From: Chryseobacterium daeguense DSM 19388 | GTDB taxonomy: Bacteria > Bacteroidota > Bacteroidia > Flavobacteriales > Weeksellaceae | Reading direction: 5' to 3' | NCBI RefSeq assembly: GCF_000430825.1 | Contig: NZ_AUMT01000022.1 | Location: 1 to 35,778, forward strand | Length of the DNA stretch: 35,778 nt | Shown here: in pieces, positions 26,764-34,218 of the stretch | Layout of the letters: each line of letters begins with the position of its first letter | Numbering within the stretch: position 1 is the stretch's first letter | Translations under genes and position numbers: made by a program | Notes under the pieces: model-generated | Database searches by the model: none | The model's input: the letters and a program-made list of their open reading frames with translations, nothing else | What the model was told of the DNA's origin: nothing

Positions 26764-26892
26764 TTAATGAGCTGCCAAAGCTGCTCCTTTAACAATAATA
26801 ATCAGATAGATAAAGGCTATTACGAAAGAGGTCCAAAAAAGCAAAGTCAGCCATTCCTTGCATTTCTCTTTTGTTTGGGGGCTCATTATCAT
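26764..26892 (-). CDS. 42-aa single-helix membrane microprotein in the kdp leader
   Basis: The frame from ATG 26892 codes for a charged N-terminus ('MIMSPQTKEKCKEW') followed by one hydrophobic helix (~15-34) and a short Ala-rich tail. It lies 5 bases after kdpF and 53 before kdpA on the same strand. A second ATG at 26886 would shorten it by two residues. It has no recognised family. Tight packing suggests it is translated and may belong to the pump complex; this is an inference. Confidence 0.68.
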   Translation of the reverse strand: MIMSPQTKEKCKEWLTLLFWTSFVIAFIYLIIIVKGAALAAH

Positions 26893-26897
26893 TTTTT

Positions 26898-26975
26898 TTA
26901 AAATTTTTCAGGTTTCACGAGGACATAGCATATGTAAACGAATACGGCTATAGCTATGATGAATAATGCTGTCAT
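26898..26975 (-). CDS. kdpF: KdpF, small accessory subunit of the K+ pump
   Basis: The 25-aa product (MTALFIIAIAVF then 'YVLVKPEKF') has the KdpF plan: one helix and a C-terminal 'KPEKF'. KdpF is a single-helix subunit that stabilises the Kdp complex in the inner membrane. Its ATG overlaps the stop of the 26-aa gene before it (ATGA), and it ends 5 bases before the next microprotein gene. Confidence 0.9.
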   Translation of the reverse strand: MTALFIIAIAVFVYICYVLVKPEKF

Positions 26976-27052
26976 ATCTCTTCAAAAGTTTTAATGGTTA
27001 AAAAAAATACTGCGTAGAGTACAACTCCTGCAAGTGTTAGGATGAGTGTCAT
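26972..27052 (-). CDS. 26-aa KdpF-like membrane microprotein
   Basis: The product (MTLILTLAGVVLYAVFFLTI...) is a single helix with a short 'KTFEEI' tail. Size and plan are like KdpF but it lacks 'KPEKF'. Its TGA overlaps the kdpF ATG by four bases, a classic sign of translational coupling, so it is very likely a real gene. It could be a second KdpF-like subunit. Confidence 0.75.
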   Translation of the reverse strand: MTLILTLAGVVLYAVFFLTIKTFEEI

Positions 27053-27064
27053 TTTTATAAATAT

Positions 27065-27175
27065 TTAATTACTGATTCTAATAGCAAGTCCAACAAAAAT
27101 TATAATCCCGTACAAGGTCAAAAGCAAATGCCACGGTTTGAAATTCTTGACTAATTTTAATTTCCAGCTTTTCAT
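27065..27175 (-). CDS. 36-aa membrane microprotein, first gene of the kdp unit
   Basis: The product starts with a basic stretch ('MKSWKLKLVKNFKPWH') and continues into one helix (~17-32), giving a positive-inside orientation. It ends 12 bases before the 26-aa gene and starts about 20 bases after the predicted sigma-54 start site. It resembles no family I know by name. Position and A-rich leader argue for translation. Confidence 0.7.
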   Translation of the reverse strand: MKSWKLKLVKNFKPWHLLLTLYGIIIFVGLAIRISN

Positions 27176-27206
27176 TTTGTAATATTTTCTGTTATGCCAT
27201 AGTTTT

Positions 27207-27222
27207 TTCAATTCCAGAGCCA
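27207..27222 (-). promoter_or_regulatory. Candidate sigma-54 promoter of the kdp unit
   Basis: On the minus strand TGGCTCTGGAATTGAA aligns with the -24/-12 consensus TGGCAC-N5-TTGCW with exact spacing; the only notable change is TTGA for TTGC at -12. Transcription would start near 27195, 20 bases before the first microprotein gene. Support comes from the NtrC-type activator encoded upstream and from the direct repeats at 27302-27336. Confidence 0.6.
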
Positions 27223-27301
27223 GAAATAAAATAAATTCTCAAACAACTGATTATCAATTCAATATTTCATTATTAAATATTTCATAATCAACAAAACCCT
27301 A

Positions 27302-27336
27302 TCGTTTTGAAAGGGTTTTATTTTCGTTTTGAAAGG
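27302..27336. promoter_or_regulatory. Two 13-bp direct repeats, candidate upstream activator sites
   Basis: TCGTTTTGAAAGG occurs at 27302-27314 and again at 27324-27336, 22 bp start to start, so both lie on one face of the DNA. They are about 105-140 bp upstream of the predicted sigma-54 start, the normal position for enhancer-binding proteins. The first copy also sits inside AAAACCCT...AGGGTTTT. Binding by the 28849-30195 regulator is inferred. Confidence 0.6.
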
Positions 27337-27425
27337 TTGGTAAGATTTTTTTTGTGAAGAATTGAAGGTTTTTACATAAGGCTTTTTTATACGAAAGTCT
27401 CTTTTCTGAATAATAATCAATAAAA

Positions 27426-27451
27426 AAGTCCCCAATTTGCATTGGAGACTT
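27426..27451 (-). terminator. Rho-independent terminator of nhaA
   Basis: On the minus strand AAGTCTCCAAT and ATTGGGGACTT (11 positions, one G-U) close a GCAA loop and run into TTTTATTG. It lies 23 bases after the nhaA stop and separates the regulator-nhaA unit from the kdp unit. Confidence 0.88.
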
Positions 27452-27473
27452 AATCAATAATTTGTTTATAATT

Positions 27474-28826
27474 TTAACTTTCTTCTGTTTTAGAAGAGCT
27501 ACTTTTCAGTATTAAATAGCCAATTACACCACCTATAATAGAAGCCGCAAAGATTCCTATTTTAGCTTCTATACTTAACATTTCGTGCTTGAATGCCAAT
27601 GAGGTAATAAACAAAGACATTGTAAATCCTATTGATGCTAAAAATCCGATTCCGATGAGATTTTTAAGATTCATCCCTTCCGGAAATTTTGCGATTTTTA
27701 GTTTTACAAACAGATAAGTAAATCCGGTCACACCCAAAACTTTTCCACCAATCAAACCAAGGGCGACACCATAGAATACAGAACTTTTAAGCAACTCTTC
27801 GACATTCATATCAAGCGCCACTCCGGCATTTGCCAATGCAAAAACAGGAATTACAAAAAAAGTTACGAAAGGGTGCATCGTATGCTCTAACCTCTGTAAA
27901 GGAGGTAATGCCATATTGGTTCCGACTTTAATTTTTTCAAGAACGTGAACCTGATCATTCGTTAAAACATCTTCTTTTCCGTTGGGGTCTAAAGACCTAA
28001 ATCTATTGATGTAATTCTGTATTTTCTGAATGTAGGTATTCTCATCAACCTTCACATCGGTAGGAATGGTGAATGCAGCCAGAACAGCAGCAATGGTAGC
28101 GTGGATCCCTGATAGAAGAAAGGTGATCCAAACCCCGACAATTCCAAGAACTGCATAAAAAAATACGTTTCTGATTCCCATTCTGTTCCCCAAATACATA
28201 ATCGCTAAAAATCCACAACCTAAACCTAAATTAAAGAATGATATTTCTGAGGTGTAAAAAAAAACGATGACCAAAACGGCTCCCAAATCATCTACAATGG
28301 CAAGGGCAGTTAAAAAAATCTTTAAAGACAAAGGGATTCTGTCTCCTAAAAAATAAAGGACGCCCAAAGCAAAGGCAATATCTGTAGCCATCGGAATTCC
28401 CCAACCACTTTGTTGCTCCCCAGAAGGATTTAACGAAAAATAAATCAATGCGGGCATTATCATTCCGCCCAGTGCAGCAACAATAGGTAGAAGTGCTTTT
28501 CTAAAATCTGAAAGCTCGCCGGCAATAATTTCCCTTTTTAATTCGAGACCAACCACGAAAAAGAAAACAGCCATAAGACCATCATTAATCCAATGGTGAA
28601 GGCTGAAATTCAAATAGGTTTTAGAATCGAATATAAAACCTAGTTTATGTTCAAAAAAATGAAAATACTGTTCAGACCAACCAGAATTTGCCAGGAACAT
28701 CGCAATGACAACACAAATCGCCAGTACAATACCTCCTGCTTTTTCCTGATTCATAAATCGCTGAAGCGGATTTGTAATTTTATCTATCGGAAAAGTTTTC
28801 TGTTCTATTGTGTTGTTTGGTTCCAT
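27474..28826 (-). CDS. nhaA: Na+/H+ antiporter NhaA
   Basis: NhaA exports Na+ in exchange for H+ across the inner membrane. Family motifs are clear: 'FFFVVGLELKREIIAGELSD' (~90-110), 'GIPMATDIAFALGVLYFLGD' (~142-161), and the ion-binding Asp pair in 'ALAIVDDLGAVLVI' (~173-186). About eleven or twelve helices span the 450 residues; a hydrophilic loop at ~260-300 makes it longer than the 388-aa E. coli protein. It starts 22 bases after the stop of the NtrC-type regulator gene, so the two are probably co-transcribed, linking sodium export with the regulator of potassium uptake. Confidence 0.96.
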   Translation of the reverse strand: MEPNNTIEQKTFPIDKITNPLQRFMNQEKAGGIVLAICVVIAMFLANSGWSEQYFHFFEHKLGFIFDSKTYLNFSLHHWINDGLMAVFFFVVGLELKREIIAGELSDFRKALLPIVAALGGMIMPALIYFSLNPSGEQQSGWGIPMATDIAFALGVLYFLGDRIPLSLKIFLTALAIVDDLGAVLVIVFFYTSEISFFNLGLGCGFLAIMYLGNRMGIRNVFFYAVLGIVGVWITFLLSGIHATIAAVLAAFTIPTDVKVDENTYIQKIQNYINRFRSLDPNGKEDVLTNDQVHVLEKIKVGTNMALPPLQRLEHTMHPFVTFFVIPVFALANAGVALDMNVEELLKSSVFYGVALGLIGGKVLGVTGFTYLFVKLKIAKFPEGMNLKNLIGIGFLASIGFTMSLFITSLAFKHEMLSIEAKIGIFAASIIGGVIGYLILKSSSSKTEES

Positions 28827-28848
28827 TTTTATAATTTTTCTTAATTTC

Positions 28849-30195
28849 CTATCCGATTCCGTATTCTGTTAATTTTCGGTATAGTGTTGTTAATGCAATA
28901 TTGAGAAGTTTTGCCGTTTCTGTTTTATTGCCGTTGGTATAATTCAAAACTTTTTGAATATGAACTTTTTCTGCACTGGCCAACTCAAAGGCTGAGAGTG
29001 TTTTTCTTTTAATACCTTCGCTATCGAAATGATGAAACTCTGCCGGTAAGGAATCTACCTCAAGTATATCACTGTCTGTAAGAATTGTACTTCTTTCTAT
29101 AATATTTCGGAGTTCACGAATGTTACCTTTCCAGGAATGTCTTTTAAGAGCTTCAAGAAATTCTGATGATAAACCCTTTATCTTTTTTCCTGCTTTTACC
29201 GAAAAAGTTTTCAGGAAATAGTGGGCAAGTTCTTCAATATCCTGTACCCTTTCTCTGAGAGAAGGTAAAGCAATATTAAAAATATTGATTCTGTAATAAA
29301 GGTCTTCCCTAAAATTGCCATTATCTATTTCTTTCAGCAAATCTCTGTTGGTGGCAGCGATAATACGGACATCCACCTTCGTCGGTTTGTTGTCTCCCAC
29401 CTTCAAAAACTCACCTGATTCCAATACACGAAGTAATTTCGCCTGCAAATCGAGGGGCATTTCACCAATTTCATCAAGAAAAACAGTTCCACGGTTGGCT
29501 TCTTCGAAAATCCCTTTAGAGTCTTTTACCGCTCCTGTAAATGCGCCTGCTTTGTGGCCAAACAGTTCATTCTCCAAAAGTTCCTTGCTAAAAGCTGAAC
29601 AGTTGACCGCAATAAAATGATGTTTTGATCTTATACTGGCATTGTGAATGGCGTTGGCAAATACTTCTTTACCCGTCCCTGTTTCCCCGCTCAATAAAAC
29701 AGTTGCATCAGTTTGCGACACTTTTTTACCGGACTGAAGAGCTTCAGCCAGTTTTTTTGAATGGCCAATAATTGTTTCAAAAGAATATTTGTTTCCCAAC
29801 TGTTTTTCAAGTTGGTTGAGACGCTTATTCAGTTGTACTTTTTCAATCGCTTTGTAGACCAGCGGAATAATTTTATTGTTATCATCCCCTTTTGTAATAT
29901 AATCAAAAGCTCCGTTCTTTATTGCCTGAACACCATCCGGAATATTTCCGTATGCCGTTAGAAGAATGATTTCCAAAGCAGGATATTTTTCTTTAATTTT
30001 CTTAACGAACTCTACGCCGCTGCCGTCGGGCAGCTTAACATCGCAAACCAAAACGTCTATTTCGGTATATTCCAGTCTTTTTAAGCCATTGGCAAGATCT
30101 GAAGCCTGAAAAACTTCAAAACCTTCAAGGCTGATAATTTTAGAAAGTAAAGTTCTTATCTTTTCTTCGTCGTCTATAATAAGTATTTTTTCCAC
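28849..30195 (-). CDS. NtrC-type sigma-54-dependent response regulator, likely KdpE replacement
   Basis: Three domains are complete. The receiver has D8-D9 and the phospho-acceptor D52 ('VLVCDVKLPDGSG'). The AAA+ domain has Walker A 'GETGTGKEVFA' (~168-178), the sigma-54 contact loop 'AGAFTGA', Walker B 'GTVFLDEIGEMP' and the arginine-finger region 'FREDLYYRINIF'. A Fis-type helix-turn-helix ends the protein ('NKTETAKLLNIALTTLYRKL'). Length (448 aa) is standard. The start codon is GTG. E. coli KdpE is an OmpR-type protein with no ATPase, so regulation here must differ. The kdp genes and their sensors lie just downstream, past nhaA. It probably activates the sigma-54-like site at 27207-27222. 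Confidence 0.93.
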   Translation of the reverse strand: MEKILIIDDEEKIRTLLSKIISLEGFEVFQASDLANGLKRLEYTEIDVLVCDVKLPDGSGVEFVKKIKEKYPALEIILLTAYGNIPDGVQAIKNGAFDYITKGDDNNKIIPLVYKAIEKVQLNKRLNQLEKQLGNKYSFETIIGHSKKLAEALQSGKKVSQTDATVLLSGETGTGKEVFANAIHNASIRSKHHFIAVNCSAFSKELLENELFGHKAGAFTGAVKDSKGIFEEANRGTVFLDEIGEMPLDLQAKLLRVLESGEFLKVGDNKPTKVDVRIIAATNRDLLKEIDNGNFREDLYYRINIFNIALPSLRERVQDIEELAHYFLKTFSVKAGKKIKGLSSEFLEALKRHSWKGNIRELRNIIERSTILTDSDILEVDSLPAEFHHFDSEGIKRKTLSAFELASAEKVHIQKVLNYTNGNKTETAKLLNIALTTLYRKLTEYGIG

Positions 30196-30211
30196 TTTCT
30201 TAATTTATATG

Positions 30212-30219
30212 CAAATTTA
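30212..30219 (-). promoter_or_regulatory. Candidate -7 box (TAAATTTG) of the regulator-nhaA unit
   Basis: TAAATTTG on the minus strand fits TAnnTTTG and lies 16 bases before the GTG at 30195, so the leader would be very short. A TTG is present upstream but closer than usual. Confidence 0.42.
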
Positions 30220-30280
30220 CTATTATCTCTTCAATATACTCCATTTTATCGGATTTTTATGATTTTATCAAACAAAAAAC

Positions 30281-30303
30281 CAGCAGACGAATTGGGTCTG
30301 CTG
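30281..30303 (-). terminator. Rho-independent terminator of the 131-aa gene
   Basis: CAGCAGAC and GTCTGCTG form a perfect 8-bp stem with a 7-base loop, followed on the minus strand by GTTTTTTG. It lies about 40 bases after the stop at 30342 and insulates the regulator gene. Confidence 0.87.
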
Positions 30304-30341
30304 TATAGATAGTAAGTGATTGGTGGTACTGTAATTTTTTC

Positions 30342-30737
30342 TTATTGATAAAGTGAATTTATCGTTTTATTATTTTGTGCCAGCTGTTTATATACGCATA
30401 AAAAATCGCTGCCTATTTCCTGGTGTATAATTTTCCATTGCTGTGGCTGAGCTCTCTTTTTAAGACTGTTGAAACACAGAATAAAAATATTTTCGATCAT
30501 ATACCTGACATAAGCGTTTCCGTTTTTGTAGATCCATTCTGTTTTTTTGATCACTTCAGTTATTTCAAACAATTTAGATTCATCCAAAAGACATTTTATT
30601 CTGTCTACCATCAATTGTAAGACGCCCCCAAAATTGTGTTCTCCCGAAAGTTTTGAAATCTCACTTTCCATTTTTGGGAAAAACTGTTTTATATATTCAA
30701 TTGCTTTTTCTTCATTAATCTTATTCATTTTTTTCAA
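30342..30737 (-). CDS. Uncharacterised helical protein (131 aa), paralogue of the 124-aa protein
   Basis: The product is all-helical, soluble and without catalytic motifs. It shares with the 124-aa protein encoded at 30890-31264 an N-terminal 'I..FFP' helix, a central charged segment and the motif '(Y/K)G(N/D)xxx(R/K)xxIENIF(I/V)' (here 'NAYVRYMIENIFILCFNSL'). The pattern loosely recalls the DUF7674 group of small proteins, but that link is from memory. It lies 16 bases after a 41-aa membrane-protein gene on the same strand. The function is unknown. A start at the second Met (residue 4) is possible. Confidence 0.65.
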   Translation of the reverse strand: MKKMNKINEEKAIEYIKQFFPKMESEISKLSGEHNFGGVLQLMVDRIKCLLDESKLFEITEVIKKTEWIYKNGNAYVRYMIENIFILCFNSLKKRAQPQQWKIIHQEIGSDFLCVYKQLAQNNKTINSLYQ

Positions 30738-30753
30738 TATTAAATTTTCACTT

Positions 30754-30879
30754 TTATAATATCATTGCGATAATAAAAACAGCAACGATAACGGCAATAT
30801 GAATGGCAAATATTTCATAGCCTTGCTTTCTTTTAGTCTTTTGCCAATCTTTCCAACTGCTGTATTTTCTGACTTTCAT
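30754..30879 (-). CDS. 41-aa single-helix membrane microprotein
   Basis: The N-terminal half is strongly basic ('MKVRKYSSWKDWQKTKRKQG') and the C-terminal half (~22-41) is one hydrophobic helix, the plan of a membrane-anchored small protein. It fits tightly between two paralogous genes: 10 bases after the 124-aa gene and 16 before the 131-aa gene, all on the minus strand. This three-gene packing supports translation. No family is recognised. Confidence 0.65.
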   Translation of the reverse strand: MKVRKYSSWKDWQKTKRKQGYEIFAIHIAVIVAVFIIAMIL

Positions 30880-30889
30880 ATAATTAATT

Positions 30890-31264
30890 TTAGATTCCGG
30901 ATTTATAAACCTGACTTAGATATTTATTGCTTAATGTTGTAGAAATACCTTCAAATACGAGCTTTCTACAATTCGAATCACAGCTGAACGTAAGGCTGTC
31001 CAATGAAAAAACGAATATATTTTCTATGGCATTTTTTAATGCAGTATCTCCTTTTTCATATAACAGATTCATTTTTTCGATTGAATTTCTAAGAAGCTTT
31101 TGATTGTTTTCTTGTACAAGGGTTTTGATCTGTTTTGTAAAAGTGCTGATGTCCATAAATGAGTTATTCGTCCTGTATTTTTCCTTAAATTCTTCCTGAC
31201 ATTGAGGAATTACTTCAATAATTTCTGCTATAGCGTCTGTATGATTCATTGATTTTGTTTTCAT
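30890..31264 (-). CDS. Uncharacterised helical protein (124 aa), first of a three-gene unit
   Basis: The product resembles the 131-aa protein two genes downstream: 'IIEVIPQCQEEFKEKY' at the start, a charged middle, and 'YEKGDTALKNAIENIFVFSL' (~69-88). No signal peptide or membrane segment is present. Such paired small proteins flanking a membrane microprotein might act as a complex, but nothing in the sequence names a function. A DUF7674-like assignment is possible and unverified. Confidence 0.65.
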   Translation of the reverse strand: MKTKSMNHTDAIAEIIEVIPQCQEEFKEKYRTNNSFMDISTFTKQIKTLVQENNQKLLRNSIEKMNLLYEKGDTALKNAIENIFVFSLDSLTFSCDSNCRKLVFEGISTTLSNKYLSQVYKSGI

Positions 31265-31470
31265 ACCAATGCCAAAATATATTCCGTAAAAACAACCAAT
31301 TAGATAAATGTTTAATCCTGAGCCATTTAACAGTAAATTGTTTTTAATATCAACAGAAAAACCATATCAAAATGATAGCTTTGAATTTTCAAATTGATAT
31401 AATGACGAGATGCTTCCGGAATGGGAAATTTCTGGGTCGAACATGACAAACTAGCGAAAGAAAAATTTAA

Positions 31471-31767
31471 AACAGTAATGTAAGCAAAGGCACTCCGGCA
31501 GGCGGAGGTTATTCCACAGCAGCAGACCTGCTGAGGTTTTCTACAGCTCTCCAAAAAAATACACTATTGAAAAAAGAATTTGCAAGTCTATATTTTACCG
31601 GTAAAGCTAAATATAAAGAAGGTTCGTATGCTTACGGTATCGTTGAGAGTTTTCTAAATGGTCAAAAAAAGACCATGGAGTCTTTGAAAATCTATTTAAC
31701 AAAAGAGCCAAAGGATATGGAAGCTAAAATAAAATATGAAAATTTAAAAAACAGCAACAAGCGTTAA
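31471..31767 (+). pseudogene. C-terminal fragment of a serine hydrolase (class C beta-lactamase family)
   Basis: The frame opening after a TAA at 31468 reads 'GTPAGGGYSTAADLLRFSTA' and later 'EGSYAYGIVESFLNG', the typical late segments of beta-lactamase-related serine hydrolases. The catalytic S-x-x-K and Y-x-N motifs are absent, and the 'HTGG' motif that should follow is replaced by an unrelated Lys-rich tail ending at 31767. It is a decayed remnant and the only plus-strand coding trace in the region apart from the IS at the right edge. Confidence 0.7.
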
Positions 31768-31881
31768 GTAATTTCTATAATATAACAGCAGATTGAATTG
31801 TCTTCACATAAACATGATATGAATCGAAAACTCATTTTCCATTATCGACACAATTTAAATTTCTTTTAGGTTTTGATTAGT

Positions 31882-32724
31882 TTACATTAATTTGGATAAC
31901 TCTGCCTTATACTCATTTTCCGATAATATTCCGCTGAAAAACTTTATATTCAACAGTCCAATTTTCTCACTGTTGGTCAGTTCTCTTTGGTAGATCTTTT
32001 CAATCATTTGATCTTCTTCGACCAAAGGTTTTAATATATGCTGTCGCTTATCAAAAGCTTCAAAATAACGGACACCAAATTTTCTTAGAGAAGCTGAGTT
32101 AATATGTATATGGTCAGGATTTGAAGTAAGGCCCGAAGCCGTTACAAAATAACAATGCGGGGTAGTTCTCGCAAAATTTAAAAGAGCATCATTTACAACC
32201 GGATAGGCTGAGAAATGTTCCGCATAAGATCCTTCGCTTAAAAAATCACCAAGCCCACCCATAATTACAGGTAAATTCTGATCATTGAGCTCAGTACGAA
32301 ATGCTTTTACAATCAGGGAAAACTTCTCACTATAGAGATGAGCATTTTTCTCATTGGCGTCATTTTCGCCCTGATGCCATAGAATTGCTTCTAATTTACT
32401 TGTCTTTTGAGCTAATTTTGCCTGTGCAACAGCATGTTGAAATAAAACCCCATCAATTGCCCAATCATCCAAACTTGTTCCTCCATCTGCACAGGGTATT
32501 AAACCAATTTCTTCCGATTCATTCTTCATACGCCAAGCAGCGGCAAAGGATGCTGAAAGACCAATTCCTGCATTGGGACGGTCAAAATTTACAGGCTCTA
32601 CCATCGTTTGCCATCTACCGTTCCGAAGCATTTTTATATGTTCATCATAAATGATGTCTACATCTTTCAAAAACCCCCGTCCTGCCATATTGGATTGCCC
32701 TGCTAATAAAAAAGAGTGTGCCAT
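31882..32724 (-). CDS. SASA-type carbohydrate esterase (SGNH hydrolase) with a short C-terminal helix domain
   Basis: The product likely removes acetyl groups from sugars such as sialate or xylan. The nucleophile motif 'LLAGQSNMAGRG' (S11) stands at the very N-terminus, followed by 'CADGGTSLDDW' (~79-89), 'AILWHQGENDA' (~113-123) and the Asp-His pair in 'NPDHIHINS' (~207-215). No signal peptide is present, so it seems cytoplasmic. The last ~40 residues ('IGLLNIKFFSGILSENEYKA') look like a SHOCT-type short helical module, unusual as an esterase tail. It stands alone. Confidence 0.85.
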   Translation of the reverse strand: MAHSFLLAGQSNMAGRGFLKDVDIIYDEHIKMLRNGRWQTMVEPVNFDRPNAGIGLSASFAAAWRMKNESEEIGLIPCADGGTSLDDWAIDGVLFQHAVAQAKLAQKTSKLEAILWHQGENDANEKNAHLYSEKFSLIVKAFRTELNDQNLPVIMGGLGDFLSEGSYAEHFSAYPVVNDALLNFARTTPHCYFVTASGLTSNPDHIHINSASLRKFGVRYFEAFDKRQHILKPLVEEDQMIEKIYQRELTNSEKIGLLNIKFFSGILSENEYKAELSKLM

Positions 32725-33264
32725 TTTATTTTTATCATTTTTTGATTCATTCCAAAATCAAGTTTTTATTTGTTTTATCCTTACCTTATATTTTCAGATA
32801 TTTCACAGCATTGCTGCCTAACTGCGTAATAGCAATTACAATATCCATTCTTAGCTAAGTTTAATTTAGAGATCAAATTTACATAAATGCATATCAGTAA
32901 TAAAAATTATCCAAAACTTTCTTTCCAATTATTGTTACCTGTACTTGAGCATCAGGTGATATAGTTGAATTAATCAAAACAAAAAATACGTGAATCACTC
33001 AATGAACTCCGATGGAATCTAATAATAGTGCGATTTGTAGATATATATATATCAGCTTCAGCAAAAAAACAGCGTAATACTGAAATATGTAGATCGTAAT
33101 AATCAAATTAGATCAGTAAAAATTAAGCTGAAGAATTAATATAAAATATTCATTAATGCAGATAAGATTGGGTTTTACTGTAAACAGCTAAACCCAATTT
33201 TTGATAATAACCAAAAATAGTTCAAATATATCATTCATCTGCTGATGGAAATCAAGATGATCAT
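32725..33264. other. 540-bp intergenic region
   Basis: It holds the presumed promoter of the esterase gene, a 14-bp palindrome of alternating A/T (GATATATATATATC, 33040-33053) and a stem-loop at 33167-33198. No gene or TAnnTTTG box was recognised. Confidence 0.5.
33167..33198. terminator. Stem-loop downstream of the AraC-type gene
   Basis: ATTGGGTTT and AAACCCAAT form a 9-bp stem, with an inner CTGT/ACAG stem. The T-run lies on the plus side, so on the minus strand, where the AraC-type gene ends 66 bases upstream, it is a weaker terminator. It may act in both directions. Confidence 0.5.
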
Positions 33265-34176
33265 TTAATTGAAAGACTGCTTAAATTCCAGTGGAGACAT
33301 ATTGGTCTTCTTTTTGAAAAGCTTATTGAATGATTGGGAACGCTCAAATCCCAAATTGTAGGCAATTTCTGAAACCGTTAGATTCGTGGAGGTTAAATAT
33401 TCTTTCGCTTTTTCGATAAGCTTCTCATGAATATGCTGCTGCGCACTCATTCCTGTAACTGACCGCAAAGCATCGCTAAGGTAATGGGAAGTGAGGTGAA
33501 GTTGGCTTGCAAGATATTCCACTGTGAGAATACCAGATTCAAGACTTTTTTCATTGTCATAATAATGATTAATGATCCGTTCTGTTTTGGTAAGTAAGTC
33601 ATTATTTACCGCCCGCCGGGTAATGAACTGTCTTTCATAAAACCGCTGACAATAAGTAAGAAGAAGATCAATTTGAGAGACAATCACGTTTTGTGTATGA
33701 TGATCGATATGCTGATACTCTTCCTCAATCTGTTTAAAAATTGCGGTAACTATTTTTTTCTCTTTTTCAGAAATATGAAGAGCCTCACTCACTGCGTAAG
33801 AAAAAAAACTATATTTTCTGATGCTTGCCGCCAATGGATGATTCGCCAGAAAATCAGGATGAAAGCTCAGAACATAGCCAATTCCGGCTTTTTTATTCAA
33901 AATATTGCTTGCTGCAGCCTCCACAGACTGAACCTGTTTGGGAGAGGTAAAGATCATGGAACCACTGTCAAAATCATAGTAGTTCTGGCCGTACTTTATT
34001 TTTGATTGAATATTACTTTTTAGCGATACTGTGTAAAACGTGGTGGTAAATTTACTCCACACTTCCGAGTGAACAGCATGCAGTTCTGAAACTTTCACGA
34101 TACTGACCAAAGGATGCAATGGCGCCCCGATGGATAATAACTGGTGAAACTCTGATAATGATTGTATATTATGCAT
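33265..34176 (-). CDS. AraC-family transcriptional regulator
   Basis: The 303-aa protein has an N-terminal cupin-like sensing domain (~1-170, 'YYDFDSGSMIFTSPKQVQSV') and a C-terminal AraC double helix-turn-helix: 'LTVEYLASQLHLTSHYLSDA' and 'VSEIAYNLGFERSQSFNKLF' followed by 'KKTNMSPLEFKQS'. It is the last gene of a minus-strand unit with DUF4345 and an SDR oxidoreductase (42- and 33-base gaps). Regulators of this type commonly control a neighbouring SDR gene; the repeats at 35479-35515 upstream of that gene are its most likely site. The ligand is unknown. Confidence 0.92.
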   Translation of the reverse strand: MHNIQSLSEFHQLLSIGAPLHPLVSIVKVSELHAVHSEVWSKFTTTFYTVSLKSNIQSKIKYGQNYYDFDSGSMIFTSPKQVQSVEAAASNILNKKAGIGYVLSFHPDFLANHPLAASIRKYSFFSYAVSEALHISEKEKKIVTAIFKQIEEEYQHIDHHTQNVIVSQIDLLLTYCQRFYERQFITRRAVNNDLLTKTERIINHYYDNEKSLESGILTVEYLASQLHLTSHYLSDALRSVTGMSAQQHIHEKLIEKAKEYLTSTNLTVSEIAYNLGFERSQSFNKLFKKKTNMSPLEFKQSFN

Positions 34177-34218
34177 CTGTAAGTAATTTTGTATCTCTAA
34201 AGAGGTTGATTATTTAGA

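Noticed and set aside
31327..31554. 75-codon minus-strand frame rich in Cys
   Set aside because: It lies opposite the serine-hydrolase fragment, whose sense frame gives a recognisable family sequence; the Cys run comes from that reverse reading.
33040..33053. Alternating A/T palindrome as an operator
   Set aside because: A simple AT dinucleotide run forms a palindrome by itself in an A/T-rich gap; nothing else supports binding.
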